A stretch of DNA of 5,212 nt from DASRVA01 sp050732935 (lineage in GTDB: Bacteria; Gemmatimonadota; Gemmatimonadetes; JACCXV01; JAHWKZ01), in assembly GCA_050732935.1 (NCBI GenBank), contig JBOHRW010000228.1:1-5212 (forward strand). Reading direction: 5' to 3'. Shown one piece after another: positions 1 through 4,433 of the stretch. The position numbers and the translations under genes were made by a program. The notes under the pieces are model-generated. The model did not search any database. It was not told where the DNA came from and saw only the letters and a program-made list of their open reading frames with translations. Numbering within the stretch: position 1 is the stretch's first letter; every line of letters starts with the position of its first letter.

Positions 1-2
1 GG

Positions 3-221
3 CTGGTGGGCATCCCGCAGGACGAGGACTTGTGGACGGAATTGCTGGCGGTCACGTGGTCGCCGGATGCCGCCGGCCGGGTCGCGCTTCCGCCCAAGGA
101 CACGCTGCGCGATCAGCTCGGCCGCTCCCCCGACACCGCCGACGCCCTGAGCATGGCGTTCAGCGGTTACCGGACGGCGTACGCGCCGCCCCGGCTCGAG
201 CCGCTCCACTACTCCAACTGA
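3..221 (+). CDS. Probable phage terminase large subunit, C-terminal end (5' truncated by window edge)
   Basis: About 72 codons are visible and the frame is open to the left edge, so the GTG at 6 is probably internal rather than the start. Near the end the protein reads KDTLRDQLGRSPDTADALSM. This matches the closing motif of terminase large subunits, a basic/acidic helix followed by GRSPDxADAL, in which the Asp belongs to the RNase H-like nuclease that cuts concatemeric DNA during packaging. The preceding stretch, with a Trp-rich turn and AAGRVALPPKD, also fits the strand-turn-strand that leads into that motif in this family. The ATPase domain lies outside the window. It ends at TGA 219-221, and about 105 bases separate it from the next start. 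Some phage-derived helicase-nucleases share the SPD-ADA ending, so the family call is likely but not certain. The gene implies a prophage or phage context. Confidence 0.72.
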   Translation: MVGIPQDEDLWTELLAVTWSPDAAGRVALPPKDTLRDQLGRSPDTADALSMAFSGYRTAYAPPRLEPLHYSN

Positions 222-326
222 GGGGCCGATTTTCGAGCGTTGGCCGGTGGCGTGCAGACTGGCACGACTCTTGGAGCGACAGACAGTCGGTGTGTGTATA
301 ATGTTCTCAGGAGGGAGGAGAAAGCA
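222..326 (+). promoter_or_regulatory. Putative promoter region and ribosome binding site for the DUF4325 gene
   Basis: This gap has no gene. It holds a perfect TATAAT at 297-302, which is unusual in such GC-rich DNA. The best partner for a -35 is TTGGAG at 271-276, but its 20-base spacer is longer than optimal. A purine-rich stretch, GGAGGGAGGAG at about 310-320, is a strong Shine-Dalgarno. It lies 6 bases before the TTG at 327 and decides the start of the next gene. Separately, CTGGCACGACTCTTGGA at 259-275 resembles a -24/-12 sigma-54 site with one mismatch, at the normally conserved C of the -12 element. Neither promoter is proven. Confidence 0.5.
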
Positions 327-641
327 TTGTACGAACTATTCATCTCTGATCACTACTGCCTAGCTGAGACTCGATCGCTCGGACGAGCATTCTACCCGGT
401 GCTCTTGAAATGGGCGGAAAGTGCCCCGACGGGAACGGAGCTCGTCGTCTCGTTTGAGGATGTGGAGTTCGTGAGCCCCTCGTTCATTGACGAGACGCTT
501 GCGCGCTTCATCCAAGAACGGCCTGATCTGGCTGCCAGGCTTCGTCTCGCGTCGATAGACGCCTTCAGCCTAGGGATCGTGCGCTCCACTCTCGCGGCCC
601 GGGGCATCCAGCAAGACATTCCGATTTACGAGCCGGCCTGA
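327..641 (+). CDS. DUF4325 / STAS-like small protein
   Basis: I start this 104-aa protein at TTG 327 because of the strong Shine-Dalgarno 6 bases upstream. The frame stays open further 5', to about 240, but that extension crosses the promoter and looks non-coding. Residues 37-62 carry the hallmark of the DUF4325 (STAS-like) family: a hydrophobic strand ending in SFEDVEFVSPSFIDE, then an amphipathic helix. The remainder alternates strand and helix and ends with a strand near I98-Y101. Families of this type are often encoded with histidine-kinase-like ATPases and are thought to act as small binding partners, as STAS anti-anti-sigma factors do. No transmembrane segment, signal peptide or catalytic motif is visible. 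It converges on the STAS-HATPase gene, whose stop lies 30 bases away, which supports a functional pair. Family membership is fairly secure; the partner role is inference. Confidence 0.72.
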   Translation: MYELFISDHYCLAETRSLGRAFYPVLLKWAESAPTGTELVVSFEDVEFVSPSFIDETLARFIQERPDLAARLRLASIDAFSLGIVRSTLAARGIQQDIPIYEPA

Positions 642-660
642 GGCCGGGGGGGCCTCTTTC
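633..660. terminator. Possible bidirectional terminator between convergent genes
   Basis: CCGGCC (633-638) pairs with GGCCGG (642-647) around a 3-base loop that is the TGA stop codon of the DUF4325 gene. An alternative stem is AGGCC (641-645) with GGCCT (651-655), followed on the + strand by CTTTCC. It sits where two convergent transcripts meet. The stems are short and the T-run is poor, so the evidence for intrinsic termination is modest. Confidence 0.4.
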
Positions 661-671
661 CTCTCCCCGCT

Positions 672-1544
672 TCAAATCCATACGATCTCCACTTGCGTTC
701 CAGGCAAAGGAATGCAGTCACATCTAGACACAGCCCCGTTCCTGCTCACTTTGACATGAGCGCGCCCACTCCTGATTCCCATGAAGCCCCTGGTCTTCTT
801 GATCTCCTCGACAATCGTGGGAAGACCCAACCCACCGCGGCCTGGACGACTGCTGACATGGGGATCAAGGGCCTGCAGCACCATCTCGTCGTCGGGTAGC
901 GGCCCAACTACATCACGTAACGCCTCCGGTATACCGATGCCTCCATCTCCCAAAGCTATGTGCACCTCGGATGATCCGTAACGCTGAACTGTCAGAATAC
1001 CGGAACGTGTCTGGCTGTGAACCTCAATGTTGCTGAGCAGCTCGATGAGCCCGAGCCGCAAGTAGCGCGTTTCAACTGGCAGATCCTCTCCCCGGGTCAG
1101 GATTGTCTCCATAACATCGCCTGTGAGCTGTCGCACCTGGTCATCATCTAGGAGCGTGAAAGTCGTGACTTCCAGCAGCCGCTCTCGAAGATCCGTCTCC
1201 CGCACCACGACGCGCGATAAATCGGGATCGAAGACAACCCTCTCCACCTCACTGAAAGCCTGAGGGAAATGCATCCGAACGAGATAGTTTCGCACGTCCC
1301 TGGATCGCGGCGGCCGGATCGTAACGGGTGCCCCGCCACGATCGACGAGGCTTCTCACCAGCCAATAGAGGTAGACAAGCCCAAAGGGCTCGACGAAACC
1401 GACCGGTCGCAAGTCAAGAACAATCGGGCGGTTGCAGTCCAAGTCGGCCGGGGGCGCGAGGTTCCGGGTTGTATCTTGGGTGATGCTCCGCTCGTCAATC
1501 TGAAGCACGACTCTCGAGGGCGACTGACTGATTCGGAGCGGCAC
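672..1544 (-). CDS. STAS-HATPase fusion protein, anti-sigma-factor/GHKL kinase-like
   Basis: This 290-aa protein starts at GTG 1544, one base after the stop of the HIRAN gene. Residues 1-95 look like a STAS domain: a strand (IVLDLRPVGFVEP, 41-53), a helix, then a strand with VTIRPP. Residues about 133-290 form a GHKL/HATPase fold with all its ATP-binding boxes. The N-box is E168-x3-N172-x3-H176, the G1 box is D200-x-G202-x-G204, the G2 box is the Gly-rich loop at 235-241, and a late GTxV sits at 282-285. No dimerisation/phosphoacceptor (HisKA) domain or membrane helix is seen, so it resembles RsbW/SpoIIAB-type anti-sigma kinases more than sensor kinases. Carrying its own STAS domain could make it a self-contained switch, or leave the nearby DUF4325 protein as the exchange partner. 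It is the last gene of the minus-strand operon. The domain call is strong; the target is unknown. Confidence 0.82.
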   Translation of the reverse strand: MPLRISQSPSRVVLQIDERSITQDTTRNLAPPADLDCNRPIVLDLRPVGFVEPFGLVYLYWLVRSLVDRGGAPVTIRPPRSRDVRNYLVRMHFPQAFSEVERVVFDPDLSRVVVRETDLRERLLEVTTFTLLDDDQVRQLTGDVMETILTRGEDLPVETRYLRLGLIELLSNIEVHSQTRSGILTVQRYGSSEVHIALGDGGIGIPEALRDVVGPLPDDEMVLQALDPHVSSRPGRGGLGLPTIVEEIKKTRGFMGIRSGRAHVKVSRNGAVSRCDCIPLPGTQVEIVWI

Positions 1545-1545
1545 C

Positions 1546-2151
1546 TTATCCCTTGAGCGCCGAGAGCATCACCACAGCGAGGGCGATAAGGATTCCCAAG
1601 CACCCGGACTTGACGGGCTCCGGAGTAGCTTTGCGCTGAGGTCGCCCCTCGCGCGTTACCCGAAGTCGCGGCGCATCGGGCAATGGCTCTGCAGGATCGT
1701 CGGGCAGATCGATCGGGTGTTTCTCAACATCGACGACCAGGACACGAAGGTGGGCCCTGCGCGGGCGACGCTCCCCCGGCACTTCGTATGCTTCGACCTT
1801 CAGGACGTAGGCCCTGAAGTCTCTCTCCTCCCGGATCGCGCGCGCGACTTTCTTTGCAACAGCGCGTGACAGGTAGCCGACGCGCCACTCCCTTCGGTAG
1901 TCCCAGATCGCGATCGCGTTCGGATCCGCAGGGTTCGACGGCTCAGGCACCAGCGCGACAGGGACGCCCGGGTCGAAGTCGCCCTCCCACAACGCGGGCC
2001 GGGTAAGCGAGGCCCCTTTCGCCCGGCTGTAGTAGAGCCCATCGCCACCCCGGAGCCGGCTCTCTTCGACACGATCGCCTTCCCGGTACACGTCAAAGCC
2101 GCATCCGTCGGGTCCCTGGATGGGGTGCAGCTTGAAGACGTTCTCGCTCAC
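1546..2151 (-). CDS. HIRAN-domain protein with C-terminal membrane helix
   Basis: This 201-aa protein starts at GTG 2151. No start codon lies further upstream in frame before a stop, and GAGAG lies 7 bases before it. Residues about 58-143 fit a HIRAN domain: VALVPEPSNPADPNAIAI (65-82), the basic segment YRREWRVGYL (85-94), then a helix of Ala, Lys and Val. The NPxDPNAI and VGYL signatures are characteristic. HIRAN domains in HLTF/Rad5-type remodellers bind 3' single-stranded DNA ends; here there is no helicase or nuclease. A Pro-, Asp- and Arg-rich linker (145-180) leads to a hydrophobic helix at about 183-198, with only Lys-Gly after it. This suggests a tail anchor with the HIRAN domain in the cytoplasm. 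It is the third gene of the operon, 89 bases after the 207-aa membrane protein gene and one base before the STAS-HATPase start. The HIRAN call is good; DNA binding in this protein is inferred. Confidence 0.78.
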   Translation of the reverse strand: MSENVFKLHPIQGPDGCGFDVYREGDRVEESRLRGGDGLYYSRAKGASLTRPALWEGDFDPGVPVALVPEPSNPADPNAIAIWDYRREWRVGYLSRAVAKKVARAIREERDFRAYVLKVEAYEVPGERRPRRAHLRVLVVDVEKHPIDLPDDPAEPLPDAPRLRVTREGRPQRKATPEPVKSGCLGILIALAVVMLSALKG

Positions 2152-2240
2152 TCGGCAACTCTCGGCGGGATAGGCTCCCCGAACTTTCCTAAGCCTGGAT
2201 CTAGAGGAGGATTCGACTTTCTTCTCTACTCATCAATTAG
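2152..2240 (-). other. Intergenic gap inside the minus-strand operon
   Basis: These 89 bases separate the stop of the membrane protein gene (TAA, 2241-2243) from the HIRAN start. This is the only sizeable gap in the operon. I see the weak GAGAG ribosome site (2159-2163), no convincing -35/-10 pair on the minus strand, and no hairpin followed by a T-run. It may simply be a spacer, or may hide a weak internal promoter. Confidence 0.4.
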
Positions 2241-2864
2241 TTATCCGTGGAATGGGCCTGCACGACCCGCCTCGACCCTCCACTTGAGGAATTCTCGTCC
2301 AATCATGCTGATGACGACACCTTCCGCACGCTCTTCGAGAAGCATCGCCGTCTTCAAGAATGCGAGCCAATCCTCAAAACCATAGTTCCCATATAGCTCA
2401 GGAAAGGACTTGCTCGCGTCGTTATAGAACGGTCTGAGCTCGTTGGCAGGGACCGGATCGGACTTGGAGTTGAGGTAAGTGAGCGCAGATATTTGGCTAG
2501 CCCAGACTAGGCCTTGGAAACGCTCGAAATGAAGGAGGATCTGGGTGCCCGCGAGACTCCGAAGTAGAGCCTTTCGAGCATCTCCAGGATCGGTGAGGCC
2601 TCGTTGTTTAAGGTCCTCTTCGATCACGCTCTCGTTATGACGCAACAGCGGATTATCATACGACTCGAGGAAGGCCTGCAACGAGTCATGGCTTTCGCCC
2701 GACACCGGCAACCGCGGCGAATCGAAGGTTTCTAGGCCGCCCCTTCCGACCTTCCATGTGCGATCTAAGAGCGCTTTGATTCCCCTCCTGAAGATGAGTA
2801 TGAAGGCGAGGCCCAGGATGGCGAACGCCGCAGGCCAGGCTAATACATCGACTAAATCAATCAC
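2241..2864 (-). CDS. Membrane-anchored protein of unknown function, possible C-terminal winged helix
   Basis: I do not recognise a named family. I choose GTG 2864 as the start because it lies one base after the upstream gene's TAG, with AAGG just before it, mirroring the junction at 1544-1548. An upstream in-frame start at 2930 would add 22 residues but overlap the previous gene by 65 bases. The 207-aa product begins with one hydrophobic helix (about 5-25), then Arg-Arg and further basic residues, so the bulk should be cytoplasmic. Residues 60-130 look helical. Residues 145-195, running from the Phe-Tyr-Asn region through GFEDWLAFLK to MIGREFLKW, look like a winged-helix or similar small domain: helices, a turn with Gly-Val-Val, then a closing helix. 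No catalytic motif is visible. Its base composition is lower in GC than the flanking genes. As second gene of the operon, it may anchor the system to the membrane. Confidence 0.7.
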   Translation of the reverse strand: MIDLVDVLAWPAAFAILGLAFILIFRRGIKALLDRTWKVGRGGLETFDSPRLPVSGESHDSLQAFLESYDNPLLRHNESVIEEDLKQRGLTDPGDARKALLRSLAGTQILLHFERFQGLVWASQISALTYLNSKSDPVPANELRPFYNDASKSFPELYGNYGFEDWLAFLKTAMLLEERAEGVVISMIGREFLKWRVEAGRAGPFHG

Positions 2865-2865
2865 T

Positions 2866-3648
2866 CTACCTTGGCCCTCGCCCGCGCGGATCCCTGCGGA
2901 GGCTACTGAAATCGACCTCTTCTGCGGCACGCCGGATCTCGCGGTTCACCGTCTGTGCATCCAGCGCCTCACCAAAATCCTCAAGAAATGATTGTGGGAG
3001 ATCAGCATTCCGGAGCTGGCGCTCGTACCAGCGCGCGATCTGTTCGAGCCTTTCCCTTCCCTGCCAGAGGACCAGGAAAGCGTAACGTCGATCATTGACG
3101 AGCGACGCAATCTTAAGGTTGGCCGCGTTGTGTGGCAGCTCCCGGTCCGACTTCAGGAGTGCCCGTACCCCAGCCCCATTGACACGCGGTGGACGCCTCT
3201 TCTTCAGGGTCCGCCCGTAGGCAACATCGAGGTGGAGTTCGACCCATTTCTGAATGCGCCGGCGGGCCGCCGCGCGCGATTCGATCTCGGGGATCGGTCC
3301 AGGCACGACCAGGGGGGGAACGAACGCGGCGAACCCTGGATGTAGGCCGCCGACAGGCTGGCCGAGCTGCAGCCACCAGGCGAGTGTGCGCGCGAACGCT
3401 TCCAAGATCCAAGGGTCGGCAAGGTTTCGATCCCCAGCGAGCCGGACAAGCTCTCGATCCAGCTGCGAATCCTCGTCGGATTCCTCGACCGGGCCCTCCC
3501 ATACCGGGAACCCCTCCTTCCACGCGGCTGGGACATGCGGCATGAGCTCCTCGAGCGCCGGCACCACGGACTGGTCGGCTAGGGGCAGCACGTAGAGAAA
3601 GCGCTGTCTGGCCTCGTCGCGCGTCAGGACTCCGGACTGGATGAACAT
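2866..3648 (-). CDS. Unrecognised 260-aa protein, first gene of the minus-strand operon
   Basis: I cannot assign a family. The frame stays open upstream to a TTG at 3738, but that would run through the inverted repeat and into the divergent HTH gene. ATG 3648, giving MFIQSGVLTRDEARQRF, is preferred because a -10-like TAGATT ends 7 bases before it, consistent with a leaderless message. Visible regions are an acidic stretch (51-64), a Trp-rich helical segment (79-95), a Pro/Val-rich turn (110-120), a very basic segment (126-155, including KKRRPPR), and a helical C-terminal half. The protein ends in a basic tail, RRDPRGRGPR. No membrane helix, signal peptide or nucleotide-binding motif is seen. 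The basic patches hint at nucleic-acid or acidic-partner binding, but this is only inference. Its TAG stop lies one base before the GTG of the membrane protein gene, so the two are probably translationally coupled. Confidence 0.68.
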   Translation of the reverse strand: MFIQSGVLTRDEARQRFLYVLPLADQSVVPALEELMPHVPAAWKEGFPVWEGPVEESDEDSQLDRELVRLAGDRNLADPWILEAFARTLAWWLQLGQPVGGLHPGFAAFVPPLVVPGPIPEIESRAAARRRIQKWVELHLDVAYGRTLKKRRPPRVNGAGVRALLKSDRELPHNAANLKIASLVNDRRYAFLVLWQGRERLEQIARWYERQLRNADLPQSFLEDFGEALDAQTVNREIRRAAEEVDFSSLRRDPRGRGPR

Positions 3649-3655
3649 CGCCGGC

Positions 3656-3661
3656 AATCTA
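3656..3661 (-). promoter_or_regulatory. Putative -10 element for the minus-strand operon (leaderless)
   Basis: On the minus strand, TAGATT fits the TANNNT pattern and ends 7 bases before the ATG at 3648, so transcription would begin at or next to the start codon. No good -35 hexamer is found at the usual distance (about 3679-3684). No Shine-Dalgarno precedes the ATG, which agrees with a leaderless message. Confidence 0.45.
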
Positions 3662-3665
3662 TCGC

Positions 3666-3701
3666 TTTTTCGCACCCCATGGCGTCGTGAGGTGCGAAAA
3701 A
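3666..3701. promoter_or_regulatory. Perfect inverted repeat, probable operator between divergent promoters
   Basis: The left arm TTTTTCGCACC (3666-3676) and right arm GGTGCGAAAAA (3691-3701) are exact reverse complements, separated by 14 bases that contain CCATGG. The left arm lies between the -10 and -35 positions of the minus-strand promoter. The right arm covers the expected -35 position of the plus-strand HTH promoter. A protein bound here could control both directions; the adjacent HTH protein or a phage repressor are candidates. Because the arms carry A/T runs, a transcribed hairpin is also conceivable, but no U-tract lies outside the stem, which argues against a terminator. Confidence 0.6.
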
Positions 3702-3719
3702 ATCGGGTGGGTGTTCCTG

Positions 3720-3725
3720 TAGAAT
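3720..3725 (+). promoter_or_regulatory. Putative -10 element for the HTH gene (leaderless)
   Basis: TAGAAT matches five of six bases of the TATAAT consensus and ends 6 bases before the ATG at 3732, so the transcript would start at or beside the start codon. No Shine-Dalgarno is seen before the ATG. The -35 position (about 3697-3702) is an A-run inside the inverted repeat and does not resemble TTGACA. Confidence 0.5.
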
Positions 3726-3731
3726 AGCTGC

Positions 3732-3959
3732 ATGACAACGTACGCAGAGGTGGAGCTTCTCCTCACGGAGAAGGAGGCAGCGGAGATCTTGGGAGTGTCG
3801 CGGCGGTGGGTGCAGGAGCGACGCTACCGAGGCGACGCCCCGCCTCACATTCAGCTCTCCGAGCGGGTGATCCGCTATCGCGCGGCAAGCGTTTTGAAGT
3901 GGGCCGAAGAGCGCGAGGCTGCCGAGCGGACCGCTGAGGGAGAACCGGCCGAAGCCTAA
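3732..3959 (+). CDS. Excisionase/AlpA-type helix-turn-helix DNA-binding protein
   Basis: This is a 75-aa protein. Residues about 11-58 form a small MerR-like winged helix of the excisionase/AlpA (HTH_17) type: LLTEKEAAEILGVSRRWVQE gives the two HTH helices, a short basic wing (RRYRGDAPPH, 30-39) follows, then a strand ending IRYRAASVLKWAEE, the typical closing helix. The tail is acidic, rich in Ala and Glu. Such proteins bind short DNA sites and act as recombination directionality factors or as regulators in phages and integrative elements. No integrase is in the window, so a regulatory role is at least as likely. The gene is divergent from the four-gene operon, and the inverted repeat at 3666-3701 lies 30 bases upstream of its ATG, a natural place for autoregulation. 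A strong hairpin follows its TAA. The fold is secure; the exact job is not. Confidence 0.82.
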   Translation: MTTYAEVELLLTEKEAAEILGVSRRWVQERRYRGDAPPHIQLSERVIRYRAASVLKWAEEREAAERTAEGEPAEA

Positions 3960-3967
3960 AAAAGTGA

Positions 3968-3999
3968 AGCGGCGCGCCCCTGGTCTGTGACGCGCCGCT
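3968..3999 (+). terminator. Strong GC-rich hairpin after the HTH gene
   Basis: AGCGGCGCG (3968-3976) pairs perfectly with CGCGCCGCT (3991-3999) around a 14-base loop, starting 9 bases after the HTH stop codon. It probably acts as a terminator or attenuator before the next operon. No T-run follows, so it would be of the U-less kind seen in GC-rich bacteria. It could instead be a protein-binding inverted repeat, since its spacer length equals that of the operator upstream. Confidence 0.5.
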
Positions 4000-4017
4000 C
4001 AACGGTGGATCACGCGA

Positions 4018-4194
4018 GTGAATGATACAGCAAGACCCCGAAAGTCGGCAACCCAGGCCCTCCAGAGCCGCGCGTTCGCGAAGGCGGTCCGGCTGGGGCT
4101 CATCCCCTGGACACCGCCGCCACCGCAGCGCGTGGCCATCTCGATCATCCCCTACATCCAGCACACCCGCGAGCTCGAGCGAGACCGTCCGTGA
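4018..4194 (+). CDS. Small 58-aa basic protein of unknown function
   Basis: The ORF starts at GTG 4018 with GGTGGA (4004-4009) 8 bases upstream, and ends at TGA 4192-4194, which overlaps the next gene's GTG by four bases (GTGA). That overlap and the sensible composition make it more believable than the other-frame ORF beginning at 4022, which is Arg/Ser-rich and out of register. The protein is basic at its N-terminus (TARPRKSATQ), has a short helix (residues about 12-27), then a WTPPPPQR turn, a hydrophobic strand (VAISIIPYI) and a charged end. I do not recognise it. Small proteins ahead of a primase gene are common in phage early operons, but no function can be assigned. Confidence 0.6.
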   Translation: MNDTARPRKSATQALQSRAFAKAVRLGLIPWTPPPPQRVAISIIPYIQHTRELERDRP

Positions 4195-4433
4195 GCCTTA
4201 TCGATGTCCCTGACCATCGCCGATCCGAGGTGGCCCGTGGCTGCGTGGCCCGGCTCGCAGCTGTACTTGAGGATCTCCGAGCTGAGCATGCACGCGCCCA
4301 AACGAGACTTGAGTTCGCCGACCCGATTTCGCCTTACAACTCGATTGGTGACCGGTTGTACGTCGAGAAGATGATCTCCGAGCTCTTGATCGAGAACGTG
4401 CTCGAGCTGATTGAGAAATACAGCCATGGCTAG
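4191..4433 (+). CDS. Small 80-aa helical protein of unknown function, coupled to the primase gene
   Basis: It starts at GTG 4191 within the stop codon of the 58-aa gene (four-base overlap) and ends at TAG 4431-4433, which overlaps the primase ATG by eight bases. This tight packing supports the start and suggests translational coupling. The protein is predicted to be mostly helical: residues about 12-40 are rich in Ala, Arg, Glu and Leu, a loop follows (ADPISPYNSIGD, 43-54), and a second helix spans 57-77 with regularly spaced Leu, Ile and Val, suitable for a helical hairpin or dimer. There is no Cys/His cluster, signal peptide or membrane segment. I do not recognise the family. An accessory role in replication is plausible only from position. 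Confidence 0.65.
   Translation: MSLIDVPDHRRSEVARGCVARLAAVLEDLRAEHARAQTRLEFADPISPYNSIGDRLYVEKMISELLIENVLELIEKYSHG

Noticed and set aside
192..203. Perfect 12-base palindrome CGGCTCGAGCCG inside the terminase end
   Set aside because: It lies within coding sequence of high GC content, and short palindromes of this kind are common there; nothing else marks it as a site.
240..326. Longer start for the DUF4325 gene, adding 29 residues
   Set aside because: The extension crosses TATAAT and the Shine-Dalgarno, and its composition does not resemble the family's N-terminus.
2195..2220. tRNA 3'-end-like string on the minus strand (GTCGAATCC...TCCA) in the operon gap, a possible attachment site
   Set aside because: There is no matching T-stem or acceptor 5' strand, the spacing leaves no discriminator base, and no integrase is in the window.
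3113..3595. Several 110-136 aa ORFs on both strands over the 260-aa gene
   Set aside because: They are Arg/Pro/Gly-rich shadows typical of GC-rich DNA, without start signals or neighbours that fit.
3649..3738. Longer N-terminus of the 260-aa protein from TTG 3738
   Set aside because: It would translate through the inverted repeat and the divergent promoter and overlap the HTH gene start; the ATG at 3648 has a well-placed -10 element.
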